A DNA stretch of 64,000 bases from Acanthococcus lagerstroemiae. Taxonomy: Eukaryota; Arthropoda; Insecta; Hemiptera; Eriococcidae. Position 1 is the stretch's first letter, and every line of letters begins with the position of its first letter. The translations under genes and the position numbers were made by a program. This document shows positions 10,660 to 22,600 of the stretch, piece by piece. The notes under the pieces were generated by a model. It saw only the letters and a list, made by a program, of their open reading frames with translations, did no database searches and was not told the origin of the DNA. The stretch covers positions 11,408,001-11,472,000 of the forward strand of contig CM063114.1 in NCBI GenBank assembly GCA_031841125.1, read 5' to 3'.

Positions 10660-11265
10660 AATACGCTACTTTCAAGAGGAACTGTGAGTCTTCCAGGTGT
10701 GTTTTAAGACCCTTCGGCTCTCACTCGCTTCCAGACTTCGAAAACGAGACCTCTTTCTGATTCGCTCACGTATTTCAACTCTTTTCAGGTCCGTGTAGAA
10801 AAGACTTCAAAACTTCAAGACTCTCAGACTTGTTCTAGAGTATCTTCAAGGCTCTTTCAGACTCATATAAGACTAAACTAGGCTTCATTTAGACTTTTGG
10901 TGATCCTTCGAGACATGTTCTAGATTATCCAAGTCTTTTCATCACTTCTTCAAGACTTTCTAAGTCTCTTTGAAGGCTCTCGAAGTAGTTTGAAATTCTG
11001 ACCGACATGTTCGAGTACTTAGTCGTATTTGAAAGAGTCCTAAACAGGTCTGAAGAAATAGGGAATAAATCTGAGTAGATCTTGAAAAAGGCTGAATGAA
11101 TCTTGAATTCTGGGAGATATCTGAAAATTCTCAGTCCAGCCTAAAATACTCGTAGTATAGAATGAAAGAGCTTTAGAGACAGTCTTGAACAAGTATGGAA
11201 GTATAATAAATATATCTGGAAGAGTTGTAGAGGTGTCTCAAAGAGTTTCAAACCATTAATAAGTC
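10660..11265. repeat. Degenerate short-period satellite with an internal orientation switch
   Basis: Up to about 11030 the recurrent motif reads CTTCAAGACT/AGACTTGTTC. After about 11040 its reverse complement (AGTCTTGAA, TCTGAAGAA) takes over. The segment is therefore two inverted halves of the satellite seen at 985-1460. Confidence 0.5.
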
Positions 11266-11279
11266 GAAACATAGTAAAT

Positions 11280-11447
11280 GAATTGGAAAATTTATTTTAA
11301 AAAAATTTTTAATAATAAAAATAAAATATATTTATTTTATAATTTATAAAAATTTACATAATTGAAAACTTCTAAATTAAAAATTATATAGAATTAATTA
11401 AATTAAATTCTTTTTGTATTAAGATTATTTTATTATAAAATTTAAAT
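11280..11447. other. Extremely AT-rich stretch
   Basis: Nearly pure A/T for about 170 bases. No open frame. It borders the TTAA-flanked element. Confidence 0.6.
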
Positions 11448-11451
11448 TTAA

Positions 11452-11742
11452 AACACGTTAAGTGCAGTGTCAGCCACCGATGGGTGACACTGTAAGCTTA
11501 TGAACTGCTGCATTTTTGCTGTCTCACAAAGGAAGCGTGATACGAAAAAATTGATGATAATGAAAGTTGTTCCTCTTAACTAATGGAGTGTGATTCCCGC
11601 ATTATAAAATCAACACCTACCGGTGGGTGACACTGGTGGGCTCAGGGGATCCTCAGGGAGCAGGGTACTTGTTTCCAGCCAAAAATTGTTAGGCTTACGT
11701 CTGCGACCTCGTATGTCAACTTTCACTCTCCTCTCGCTACAG

Positions 11743-11774
<32 letters not shown>

Positions 11775-11850
11775 CTCAATGTCACCCACCGGTGGGTGAC
11801 ATAGCACCGTTTTGAACGCTACACTAAAAAATAGCTCGACACTTAGTGTG
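11452..11850. mobile_element. Probable TTAA-flanked (piggyBac-like) non-autonomous element
   Basis: TTAA lies at 11448-11451 and 11851-11854, the target of piggyBac-type elements. The ends share an imperfect inverted repeat (CACGTTAAGTG left, CACACTAAGTG right on the other strand). The motif CCACCGGTGGGTGACA occurs three times, as variants at 11469-11490 and 11615-11634 and as a perfect 24-bp palindrome at 11779-11802. T27 lies at 11744-11770. No transposase frame. Confidence 0.45.
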
Positions 11851-11854
11851 TTAA

Positions 11855-12224
11855 GTGTATTAAGAGAGAAAAAAATTCTTGAAGAAAAGTCTAAGTAAGA
11901 TTTAACGTTTGAAATAGGGCTGGCAGACTGAGCTTTGAGGAGGGGGTAACAATAAAGAAATCTCTCCTGAAGTTGACGAATTTCTGTTGACAAGCATATT
12001 TCCTCTGAACTTGCCCAACTGAATCTCAAGTTTTCCTGACTATAAGTCTCGAATGTTCCGACTAACTTAAAACTTCATTTGACGAGTGCAAAAAAGAAAG
12101 GAAAGAAAAGGTTGCCAACTGCGTGATTCTCCCGAGCTGACTGCCAAATTTTCCGACTAACTATCAAAATTTACCTTAATGGGAGTATCTCCCCCTTCGC
12201 GTCTCCTGGTCGAAAATTATGTGA
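11855..12224. other. Unannotated stretch
   Basis: Nothing recognised. A short minus-strand open frame (11769-12029) overlaps the element end and is not credible. Confidence 0.35.
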
Positions 12225-12475
12225 AATGTGAATAAGCGAGTCCAAAAGAAGTCTTAATACAAGTCTTGGAATGCCTTCAGTCTTAATCAGACCTGAAATA
12301 GTTCCTAACGAATTTGTAAGTGTTGAGGTCTTCAAATATGTCAGAAAGAGTCTCGAAAAGTTTGGACTTACCTGAGGAGTACTGAAGAATCTCAAAACAT
12401 ATTTGGAAGAGTATTGAAGAAGTCTTGAATGGTCCTTGGTTTAGAAAAATCTTGAAAAGCCTCCTGAAGTCTCCG
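12225..12475 (-). repeat. Degenerate short-period satellite (inverted relative to 985-1460)
   Basis: Variants of AGTCTTGAA/GAGTCTCGAAAAG every 15-25 bases. Same family as 10660-11265. Confidence 0.45.
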
Positions 12476-12764
12476 TACTGTTAGTGCACAAAACGCACAA
12501 ACTGAAAAAAGTTGAACCATTGCACGTCATTGTTTTGTATGTTAGATAAGCTGAAAAGGTATTCGAGTACTCGTGGAGCTAAACAAAAGGCCTCAACTAC
12601 ACATATGGCATATTTTCGAAATTGTTCTCTCCTCTATGGTGCTTCTAGCTCACTTCAGATAAGGGGTCTATCTAGGAGATTCGGGAGGGAGGCATTTCTT
12701 GTAGGTTTTATTAAATTTCGATGTTTCATTGACTGGACAATTGACTCAGGGCAAAATATTATCC
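12476..12764. other. Unannotated stretch with a doubtful 129-codon frame
   Basis: A plus-strand open frame runs 12512-12901 into the dispersed repeat. The translation is not recognised and the frame is probably chance. Confidence 0.3.
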
Positions 12765-13500
12765 TTCCCAAGAAGTGGACTAGTCACTTGGCGGAGCGTA
12801 TGGCAATACACGCGTACCAGATTAGCTCTCCCAGACACCGCATCCATACCCTGGAAATTACCCTTTCAAATATTGCATCGACGACCAGAGGGACATCTTG
12901 AAGCTAGCTTTAGCCCTCATTTCGTCTCTATTTTCTTCGGATTCCCGCTGTCCTGCCAAGGCCACTATGGGACACCCTACTGACCGAGGCTACTCTCACC
13001 CAGCGTTAATCTGGAATTCGGGTGCATCTCAGCAGGAGTCTTATTATCTTAGTATTAAATAAATCCAAGAAACCTCTCGGATGATGTATGGTTGCCATAG
13101 GGCCGAGGAAGGAGAATGTCTCAAGCGGCTCACTATAAAAAAGGCGCTTCAAATATGAAAAGAGGAACGAAGGAAGGAAGAAAAATGAAGAGCAGAAGAA
13201 AGGCAGACTTTTTTTGAGGGTACAAGGACGTTCTCAGAAATTACTCCCCGGGTCCTTATTTTCCTTTTTCTTTAAATTAATTAATTATTTTTTTTTTCAA
13301 TTAGGAAATATTTTGATTGAAAAATCGGGAAATTTTCACATTTTGTAAATGTTTTGTCGGCAAATTTTCCTTCTCCCCCCCCCCCCAACTGAAAGTCAAG
13401 TTTCGCCTCTGCATCTCAGCCGAATTGCGCTTCTTTCCTTCACCCCTCACCTCCTTGTTATGGTACATGTCACGACAGAAAGTGGTGATGGCAAAGTGGA
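12765..13500 (+). repeat. GC-richer dispersed repeat, copy 2, split by an insertion
   Basis: Homologous to 10005-10320. The match runs to CTGGAATTCGGG near 13020, is interrupted by 376 bases (13034-13409), and resumes at GAATTGCGCTTC, which corresponds to ACGCGCTTCC in copy 1. Confidence 0.6.
13034..13409. mobile_element. 376-bp insertion with 11-bp direct repeats
   Basis: TGCATCTCAGC is present at 13023-13033 and again at 13410-13420, and copy 1 shows the uninterrupted arrangement. This is an insertion with target duplication. It contains a purine-rich stretch, a T-rich stretch and C12 at 13375-13386. No terminal inverted repeats or tRNA boxes were recognised, so class is unknown. An 11-bp duplication would suit a retrotransposed sequence. 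Confidence 0.5.
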
Positions 13501-15837
13501 CTATTCTGTGCCACCGAGTTACAAACTTCAAATGAACGAAGGGATCAAGCCAATGGTTGCCATAAGGTTTCTCGACTCGCTGATTTCAAATATCTCAGGG
13601 TTTTGATCCGGTTCACGACTGACCATCGGAATTTCCCACAGGCAAACTTCTAATTTGACTTGACAAGTTGAAAAATAGAGGTTTTCTGAATATTCAGTCG
13701 AATAATATTTTGTTCCATTCTTGACTTGGGTCCTATTATCGGATGCATCTGCCACTGAGTGATTTTGAGGCGATCATATACCTCTGACGTCAGCTCTCGT
13801 AATTGATTATTCGAGCTTATACTCATGATTCTCCAGAGCATATGACATCTCAGAAATCAGATAACAGCCCACCATCACCAGTGCTCCATCCCATTTCTCC
13901 TTCCAGTCTAGTTGGTATACTTTAAAATGTATATTTATACCTATCTTCATTGCCTTCGAAACAGAACTTAAAGTGCCATCATTGTAATCCGTACTGATAC
14001 ATCAGGTTTTTCAAAGTTAACAGAACTTATTTAGAATTAATAGGGGCGTAGGAATGTAACTAACTAATTATCTATATTTAACGTAAAAATTTGCTGAACT
14101 TGGACCACGAGGACCGAATTTATTCCTGTTCATCAAGCTGCGTGTTACTTTAGTAACTGCCACTCTCCGGTTGTGATTGCGAAAGTGCGGAGAGGTTCCG
14201 TGTGTTGAAGACGCTCATAAACAAAATAAAATGGCTGTAATTCATGCCCAAATGATGGCGATAAGCAAAGCGGAAGCGTAAAGTTTCCGCGGCTTACAAA
14301 TTATTATTTTAATATCCATTATCGTGTACAATGTTTGAAGTCGCAAACCGTTACAAGTATATATAATATGGTTGAGCGCTCCATGTGCACAGCGAACATG
14401 TACACATTATGCCGTGCAGAAACTGTTTCCGTAACAACGATAACAATGTGAACTAGGGGAAAGCTAATAATGCACGAAACCCACGGGTGAGGTAGATACG
14501 ATATATTATGGTTTTACCATTTTAGAATGTGCTTGTACCTACAACATTGGTGTTAGTGAAGCCATTTTGTTGAATTTTATGACGATGCTAGATGGCCACT
14601 GGAATCAGTGCTGATAGAATTCCAGGAGACATGCTTCATGTAAGCATTAATTTTCAGCAGTATCATAATTAGGGCTTATCGGTGGGGGGGGGGGGGGTTA
14701 CTTCTTGAATGAGGCAACCTTCGTTTGCCCTCATATGCAATCAGTTAGTAAAAAGGAACAAGCTTTCAGCCAAAAGCTAAAGGCGAAAGGGTCTTCGCGA
14801 TAGCTGAACATATGCTTTAAAGGAAAATGGTGATATTAAAAACTTAGCTTTCTTTTCCATGAGAAAATTTTTGTGACATCATTATATCATTCATCGAAAT
14901 CATCAACTGATAAGATATGATGACTTATTCAAGTACATAGATTACTCTTACCCTGATAAAACAGAATTTTGATCAGAAATAATTATTTTCAATTTCAAGA
15001 TGATCTTCAATGTTTACATGTTCATACTGATGTAGGGTTTGTAATAAATCATGTTTTCGTCCGCTAATAAGCTTTATTCGAATTTGACTCTTGAAAAATA
15101 ATAAGTACTAAGTATACTGTCGTGAAATGTAAAAAAGAAAAATCTATTTAGAAGGAGCATTGATGAGAAATATAAATGAAAAAATGCATTTTCAAATTAA
15201 ATGAATAACAATAAATTAAAAACCAAAGGTATACAAAGATAATGAAAGAAAACTGCTTAAGACTGAAAATATGACTTAATTTATTGTTGTTAGTAACGGT
15301 ACTGTTATTTATTGCTCTTGAAGTAGAAATTGTAAATTTTGGTTGGAAGACGGAATCGAACTCTCCAATAGACCAAGACCAACAGCAGAGGTAGTAGGGT
15401 GCCTGCGGGTAATAACGCCAGCCATTTTACTAAGGTGATTATTTCTCCTCCACCCCCTCCCTTCCACAATCAAAAAAATTAAACAGATTTTGCGACGTGA
15501 TGTTATAAAGAAATGTATTTTGTGACGTTTTATGAGGCTGATTTTTTTTTAGACTTTTTTCTTTGGCAGGAACCAAAATTGAAAAATTCACTTCCTGGCG
15601 TTATTACGAAACTTGGGAAGGGTATGAACGTCAGTTGTCTCCGCTATCAGTTTTATTACTTTTGCAGGGTTTTCATTAGAAAATGGATTGCTTTATGGTA
15701 TTAAATAATAAAGAATGTCAATTTTAAATGATTTTATGCAAAAAAATTGTGTGAAACAAAAAAAAAGTATTTTCCACTAAAAGTTTAAACTCAATAAGTT
15801 GAAAAAAAAAAACAAAACATAGCGCGTCCTGTAAGCA
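13501..15837. other. Unannotated AT-rich stretch
   Basis: No family, RNA gene or credible frame recognised. G14 lies at 14684-14697. Confidence 0.35.
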
Positions 15838-16005
15838 CTACCATTTCACACGAACAAAGCATTACAGTTGTCGGACGTGTTACCACCAGATCAGAAAGAT
15901 TGGTACTGTGCGCGTGCATGTCATGGACTGCTTACTCAGCATTGTGAAACACGTGGCTAGTAAGCGAACTGCGTCTGCATACTCTTGAACACAGAAAAAG
16001 GAACT
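15838..16005 (+). mobile_element. SINE-2 fragment (copy 3)
   Basis: This aligns with the reverse complement of 54185-54335, including GTTACCACCAGATCAG, the CGTGCATGTCATGGA block and CACGTGGCTAGTAAGCGAAC. The tRNA-like head is absent, so it is truncated. Confidence 0.7.
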
Positions 16006-17171
16006 CCAACTTATTATCAAAAACGTATTTCAGTTTCTTTTATTTGTGCAAACTTATAAACTGGAAAAAATTATATGAAGAAGACACCAAGTTCGACAAA
16101 ACTGTTGCAAAGTTTAATTTTAGTATAGTTAGTCTGCAGGGCGTACTGAAGAACAACCTAAAAATCCCAAGGAATCCCACTGGAGCTTCATCTTCTGAGG
16201 GGTGAAACAGTGCCTCGTAAATTAATTCGAATCATTAGTCAAAAAATATTTCAAACAAAATTACTCTGAAGTGGATTTTGCATACAAATTGTCGCGTGCA
16301 ATTTTTCGATATCTATCCCTGAAATGTCTTTAAGATTGCAGCGATTCTGGTAGGTGCCCCCTCCCAAAAAACGCAACAGTTTGGTAAGTAACACCCTTCA
16401 AAAAAAGAAAGGTGTTAATCCCGTTTTACATATTGGGCCATTTCTGATTTTTCTAGTAGTCAAGGGAGCCCACAGGAGTCTTATTAGGCAGGAGCCTATT
16501 CAGCAAATGTTCGCCTGATGAAAGTTGCCGAAAATGATGACCAAATTGAAGATTTTGATATGTGGCGTTGTTATCATCCTCTATTAAAACCGTGACTATG
16601 GACTAGTTTACAAATTCGCCTAGAACTGTTCACCGATTGAACTTTTTGAAGAAAATAAAAAGTCCTTGTAAAGTAGATGAAATAAGCTTTTCGAAAATAG
16701 TATAAAACATCAAACTTGCTTCTTTTCCTTTAGTTCATAATTAATATTGGAAAATCACTATCCTCACTATGTATACTTGGATTTCTACAGTGGCCAAATT
16801 CATTTTTGAAGTTATTTTGTTAAAAACCTTGACCAATAGTGGGGAAATTAAAAATATGTAAATTATTAACATCCATTTAAAGATGTAATTTTGATGAAGT
16901 TGAGTGTGGTCAGTTTTATTCAAAGGCCTCGTGAACCTTATCGGTGTGGGGGAGGGGTGAAAATTGCTCGGAAATGCCGATTCGATGCAAATATATCGTA
17001 TGCACGCAAAAAAGCAAAAGGAAACAGCGCTTATGTTTTTCCAGCTGATGCCCAGTCTAAAATTTCGACTAAATGATCGAAAACTTGCCGGAAAATGCAA
17101 TCCGAGTTCGAAGATTTTCAATCCTTCATGTGAGAAAGAAAAGGACACCTACAGTCTTCATGGTGACTAAA
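16006..17171. other. Unannotated stretch
   Basis: No repeat match. A 135-codon minus-strand open frame (16741-17148) gives an unrecognised, Phe/Ile-rich translation typical of chance AT-rich frames. Confidence 0.35.
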
Positions 17172-17175
17172 TGGT

Positions 17176-17639
17176 CAGATGGCAAAAGTATCGATACGTA
17201 TCGATACATATCGATATTTCAGCTGTTCGGCTCGATATTCCGATATTTTAAAAATATCGATATATATCGATATTGTTCTGAAATTTGAAAAGTTATACAT
17301 AAAAAGTCAAAAAGTCAAATCGTAAAGAAAAAAATTAAAAATTACTTATTCTCCCTCGTCAATTTAGAATTTATTTGTTTTAGGATTTACTTTACTACTT
17401 GTGTGACTTTGTCTCGTGTCAAGTGTTCCGTCAATTCAGAATTTAATTGTTTTAAGTTTTACTTTTAGTATTTACTACATAGTTTTAGTTTGTGTGACTT
17501 TGTCTTGTGTCAAGTGTTCGCTTTGTTCTTCTCATTTACGTAATTCGGAGTCAGGAAATTAATATCGATATTATCGATACTCGCTTGAAAAATATCGATA
17601 TGTATCGATATTGAAAATTCTTCGATATTGACATCACTA
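17176..17639. mobile_element. TATCGATA-rich inverted-repeat element
   Basis: The ends carry clusters of ATCGATA near 17190-17275 and 17563-17635. Terminal sequences CAGATGGCAAAAGTATCGA (left) and TAGTGATGTCAATATCGA (right, other strand) are imperfect inverses, as in some hAT-like MITEs. The interior holds a tandem duplication of a block ending GTGTGACTTTGTC(T/C)(C/T)GTGTCAAGTG (17390s and 17490s). No clear target duplication, so family is uncertain. Confidence 0.45.
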
Positions 17640-18635
17640 CGAAAAAGTCCGACTCTAAAAATTCGTTCAGATGCCCCCCCCCCCTACTGGTTTTTTAATC
17701 AGTAACTGTGACTGTTGCACTCATTCTCCCCAGTGTAAATAAAATTGTTTGTAGTTAATACTTTTTTTTAATGTTTATTTTCTGTTTTTGTTTGCAGGTA
17801 AGTGCTGCAAAACTATACGGACTAGTTAGTCAATAATGATGGTGTTTTAAACTCACGTATCCGAATTCGAGTGCTAAACTGAAAATCGACTTCACGTTGT
17901 TGGTGAGTTATTATATAAATGAGTCCAACCGCTGCAGGGAAGGAAATTATTAACATGTCCAGGCGACCGCGTTGACAGCTTGACACGCATACCCGCATGC
18001 CAATGTCTTCTCTAGTCGTCTATTCTCGATTTCGCTCGGCATTCTTCGTGTCGGCTGGTGGAAGGGGGATAGAACGAATGACCGCGTAAAAAAGAATACG
18101 CAACTACATCACGATGGTAACGTTTCTCTGCGGAAATCTTCTCTTTCGTGGCGAACCATTAGACATACCAATGTCAAAAAGCGGTGAAAAGTAATTTAAG
18201 CTGATAACGTGATAACAATGAGGTAGAAACAGATCACGAAATTGTGAATAAAAATAAGGGGAAGTAACTTAAGCTGATAGTACGCTCCTTCCTTCTGTCA
18301 AGATACACAATTCAGTTGCTGCCACACAGCAAAAGTAATTAACTTGATGTAAACAATTCTTTGGTCTTTAAATCGCTCAAGGAGTGCGTGTAGTACGCAA
18401 TAAATTCGTGCCCGCATGTTGGCAACATTTACACTGTGACTACACTTTTGGCGTTATCGTAGACACATATATGCAACATAACTTGAAAACTTATCTTTCA
18501 AAATTTTTCTTATAAAAACTTTCCATTCCTCAATGAAATCTATAAATCCTGAGAATTCCAATACATTCATCCAGACATTGAGGAGCCAAACCTTGACAAA
18601 AAATACGTTTCTCCCTTATTATGTATACTTAGTTA
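17640..18635. other. Unannotated stretch
   Basis: C11 at 17674-17684 and a short direct repeat ending TTAAGCTGATA near 18200 and 18270. Nothing else recognised. Confidence 0.35.
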
Positions 18636-18705
18636 ATAAGACATAATAGACACTAGCCAGACATAATAGACACAAGCAAGACATAATAAGATACCAGCAA
18701 AGATC
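18636..18705 (+). repeat. Short tandem repeat AGACATAATAGACAC, about three units
   Basis: Near 18640, 18658 and 18679 the unit AGACATAATA recurs with spacing of about 18-21 bases. Confidence 0.7.
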
Positions 18706-19039
18706 TTCAAGACATGGGTAATATAAAAGCATACTTATGAAAGACACTATTCTAGCCTCCAAAGTACTTTTTTGGCAAACAAGCAGCACATGATTTTCAA
18801 GTAAAGCCAAACAGAACTAAGCGACAAATCTGTTTTTCGAGAACACGTGATTCGAAGTTCAAGAGCCATATAAAAACTACGAATATATGACATAGCGTTT
18901 ACCGATAAGCTCTTTTCAACGTGAGTACGCATTTTGGTATTGGGGGCCCAATTTTGAAAAATTCTACTAATACTAACAACTCATGACTAATATCGCTTAA
19001 TTCTGTTTTGCTTAACCAGTGTCTATATTGACGATAAAA

Positions 19040-19370
19040 ATGAAAAGGGTCCCAAGATTCGTAACATCACTCAATACTTACTTAAGATAGTACTTTAAGT
19101 AATGTTACAGATTTCATGGCCCCTTTAGTTTTCACTTTTATTATTCTTCAGAAAATCATTTGCTTGTTTGTCGAGAAAGTAAGTAAGTACCTTAAATATG
19201 AGTGATATTTTGAAGTTTATGTCGTTTATTATTTTCACTTTTTTTTCTTCTTTTTTTGTGAAGTCATTTGCTTGTTTGTTAAAATAGACAAGCAAATGAT
19301 TTTTAAGTAAATAATGGAAAGGGAAGTAAAAAGTGCCCTAAAATCCGTGATGTTACTGATATATAAACCC
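19040..19370. repeat. Fold-back segment with nested inverted repeats
   Basis: About 19107-19172 is the approximate reverse complement of 19285-19360. Shared words include ACAAGCAAATGATTTT and AAAAGTGCCCTAAAATCCGT, the latter in diverged form. A tighter hairpin, CATTTGCTTGT against ACAAGCAAATG, sits at about 19267-19300. It may be a fold-back transposon. Confidence 0.5.
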
Positions 19371-19499
19371 AGCAAGGTTTCTCAAGAAAATAATAAAAAT
19401 GATGCGTTGCGAAAAAAGTCCCTTATGATAATCAGGATTTTTTAACGACACCAGCGCCATTGATTAGGAGTAGACATATCGATATACCTATATCGATAA

Positions 19500-20070
19500 C
19501 TATTGATAGTTTGGCATTTTTACTGATGTAGTAAGTTGATGAAGTAAATCATCAACTCGTTTAATCGGTTGGTAACTTGATGAGTTATCAACTCTTATAG
19601 TGAGTTGGTTGGTAACTTATAAACACTCCAACTCATTGAGGTAACTTATCGCGTTTACATAATCAATGAAGTTGTACCAGTAGCATCTTAAGGTGATTTT
19701 TTCCCCCTTTTTTACGGAAGTGCAAAAAAGTTAGGTGGACAAGGGTCTTTTTTTTTTGTTTTGCTCTAGTACAAGAAATTTAGGTCGACAAGCAAAAACA
19801 GAAAGAGGAAAAATTAGGTTCTCTTGTCTCTCAACAATGAAGGAAACGACCAAAAAATCTTGTAAATCTTGTTTCTGAATTCTCTTAAGGCCTCTTTTTA
19901 TCAACTTGCTAAATAGTGGTTCTATTTTTTTATTTTTTTACCGACTTTTCGAAGAAAAGGGAGGTATTACACTCGTCACAGTTGTGAAGTTGGGGGCGGG
20001 GGCAATGTTTTTTTTGCGTTTCAGAGTGTTTAGAACACGACTGTAATAGTGGCTGAATTTCAGGTTTCCT
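19500..20070. other. Short local repeats, otherwise unannotated
   Basis: AAGTTGATGA/TCATCAACT pairs lie at 19520-19600. A 25-bp word at 19943-19967 recurs exactly at 61291-61315. Confidence 0.4.
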
Positions 20071-20089
20071 TATATATATATATATATAT
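20071..20089. repeat. TA dinucleotide microsatellite
   Basis: About nine uninterrupted TA units directly before the tandem duplication. Confidence 0.9.
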
Positions 20090-20100
20090 GTACACCTTAA

Positions 20101-20698
20101 TTTTGTGGGAAGAAAATCTCAGAAACTATTGAATCAATTGATTCCAAATTTTGGTATATTATGGAGAAGTACTCGAAGTTGTTAAAATAAGCTTTTGAAG
20201 GCAATCGGTCGAGCCGTTCGTGAGTTTTCTTTGAGGACAAAATTTGTGGCAAAAAAATCTCAGGAACTATCGAATCATTTGATTCCAAATTTTGGTACAT
20301 TATAGAGAAGTACTCGAAGTTGTATTGGTGAAAGTTTGATGACAATCGGTTGAGTCGTTCACGAGTTTCCTCAATTTAAGTTCAGCATAAGAAGCGCAAT
20401 TTTGTGGGAAGAAAATCTCAGAAACTATTGAATCAATTGATTCCAAATTTTGGTATATTATGGAGAAGTACTCGAAGTTGTTAAAATAAGCTTTTGAAGG
20501 CAATCGGTCGAGCCGTTCGTGAGTTTTCCTTGAGGACAAAATTTGTGGCACAAAAATCTCAGGAACTATCGAATCATTTGATTCCAAATTTTGGTACATT
20601 ATAGAGAAGTACTCGAAGTTGTATTGGTGAAAGTTTGATGACAATCGGTTGAGTCGTTCACGAGTTTCCTCAATTTAAGTTCAGCATAAGAAGCGCAA
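20101..20698. repeat. 299-bp tandem duplication built from two diverged half-units
   Basis: Unit 1 (20101-20399) and unit 2 (20400-20698) are nearly identical. I see only a handful of differences, for example near 20230 and 20527. Within each unit the first and second halves (about 150 bases each) are themselves diverged copies, sharing GATTCCAAATTTTGGTA, GAGAAGTACTCGAAGTTGT and AATCGGT(C/T)GAG(C/T)CGTTC. An old duplication was therefore followed by a very recent one. The minus-strand frames through it repeat themselves and have no recognised domain. Confidence 0.9.
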
Positions 20699-21060
20699 GG
20701 CGACTTATGTACTCAATGTTGTTTGGGATTTAATTTATACGAAATCAAATTTTGATAGCCGCGTAGTTTTGTTGTATTATACAAATGTTTCGGTCTTACA
20801 CGTTTCCGCCTTGAATGTATCGATTTCAAATTTATACGAACTCTAATTTTGATAGCCGGGTAGTTTTATATTTTTATAATACTATTCCCTGTCGAGAGTT
20901 GCGTTTTTTAAAACGTGAATGGCCTTAAACATTTCAGCCGAATACCACTAGTCCTTGTCGACATTTGCGTTTTTTAAAACGTTAACGACTTAAAACGTGT
21001 CGACAGTGTCTTGATTTCGCGAGGAACGAGCGAAGCGAGTTCCGAGTACTTTTCGCTACT
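20699..21060. repeat. Diverged local duplications and a GAGCGAAGCGAG hairpin
   Basis: TTTTGATAGCCG(C/G)GTAGTTTT occurs near 20750 and 20853, and TTGCGTTTTTTAAAACGT near 20900 and 20965. A short hairpin pairs GGAAC (21023) with GTTCC (21039) around GAGCGAAGCGA. Confidence 0.55.
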
Positions 21061-21199
21061 ACTTTTATTTTTTTTTAAATTTTTTTTTAATGGGAAGGAG
21101 TGTACAATCCATTCTCCTCCCCTTTTTCCGACGCCACTAAAACGATAGTCCGATAAATCGAAGGGATGTTGCTATCTGTTTCAGTTCAATAACATGTCG

Positions 21200-22600
21200 G
21201 AATAATCGAGAGAGAAATCAAATAATCGCGAGTCTGGTTAATTGAGAGTAAAATTTGAACTCTTATAATCGAGAGTCCGGATGTGGTTGAGGGCTAGATA
21301 ATCGAGGTGTGCACTGTGTAGACGCGAGACACGGATCGAGATTGCTAGAAGTGTTCTAATCAGCAGTCGAGATTTTCGGTAATCGCCGGTTAAATTGTAG
21401 TTTAACCGCGATTTAATTCGTTCTAAACAACCCATCAATTTAAATTTAATTTACTAAAAATACTACCGAATGAAAACTAACCGGTTTTGGCGCCGAACAG
21501 TGTGAAAGGGAAGACTATACGAACATGGAGGAGGAAGGGATCGACCGAGAGAGTGAGAAAGAGAAAAATCGAACGAGATGAAACAACCGAGATCAGTACG
21601 ATCATCGGGCTGCAATGAATGATATTTATGTACTATTTTAATATTAATAATCAACATAAATAATAAAACGTTGGTTGCCCGGTTGAAAAATCCACCATCG
21701 TGTGCTCGATCCATCCGCAGTATCGGGTATCTGGTATCAGCATCGTATACAGTCTTATCCCGCCTTCCCCTCCTCGCCACTCTTGCACATTCAAAACTGC
21801 CTAGTCGTTTATGTCCGAGTATTTGAAACGAATAAAGAGTTCCATTTCTGATTTTGTCAAGTTATCACCGCAGGATATTATTTCGTGCGTGCGTGTTTCC
21901 ATAATGAATAAATAAAATGCACAATAAGTTGTGTGCGCGACGCGGCAAGGGGAAAGCTGGAGAAGAACATAAGTGAAAATTAATAGCGCCGGATTTTCCG
22001 CTTCTAACACGCGTACTAATTACGGGGCGAAATTGAGTGAAATTAGACCCCTTGCAGCCCGGCGGTCATCATCGGTTGGCGAGCAAATACAAGTTTAAAT
22101 TTACAATTTTTTTTTTCGAGCCGGCACGAAATGATTGTAAATAGTCTACGAAATGATTGTAAATAGTCTAGGACTGATTTACAGCCGGTTTGTGGATATC
22201 AAAACGCGATAACTTACCTCACTACTCGATATCGTTTCTCGGTCTGATAAATTATACCGTATATGTAGGATAACTGTTTAGTTTTTATGTCGGGGAGACA
22301 CGGTAAAACACGACGGGCCAATTTCGGCGCGCCCGCACCGACAAAGCGCCTAAGCCCGCGGTCACAAATGCTATATGTATATTTGTATTTCATATTTTTT
22401 AGTTAATTAAAAGCGTACGCTGGCTCGGGCTCGTCGGTGCATCGCGTCGGTTCGGGCGCCAGCTTGATATACACAGTTGTTGCTAGTTGTTGCTTGTTAC
22501 TTGGTGCAACCACAACCAGTGGAGTTCGATTTCCCGGAGCTTTTTCGAATAATAATTGTTTTATAAGCGGTAGACACGATTAAACCGATCTAGTATATAG
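21200..22600. other. CpG-richer unique island 3
   Basis: About 1.4 kb without repeats found elsewhere and with frequent CG, notably 22020-22100 and 22290-22460. It holds a 22-bp tandem doublet ending ATTGTAAATAGTCT at 22126-22170. Open frames are short on both strands and none is recognised. It is a candidate conserved regulatory region, by inference. Confidence 0.35.

Noticed and set aside
20097..20644. Paired minus-strand open frames as a duplicated gene
   Set aside because: They are the two units of the 299-bp tandem duplication read in the same frame. No known domain.
21017..21045. Bacterial insertion or symbiont DNA, because of GAGCGAAGCGAG
   Set aside because: The motif is common in many genomes and no bacterial gene is nearby.
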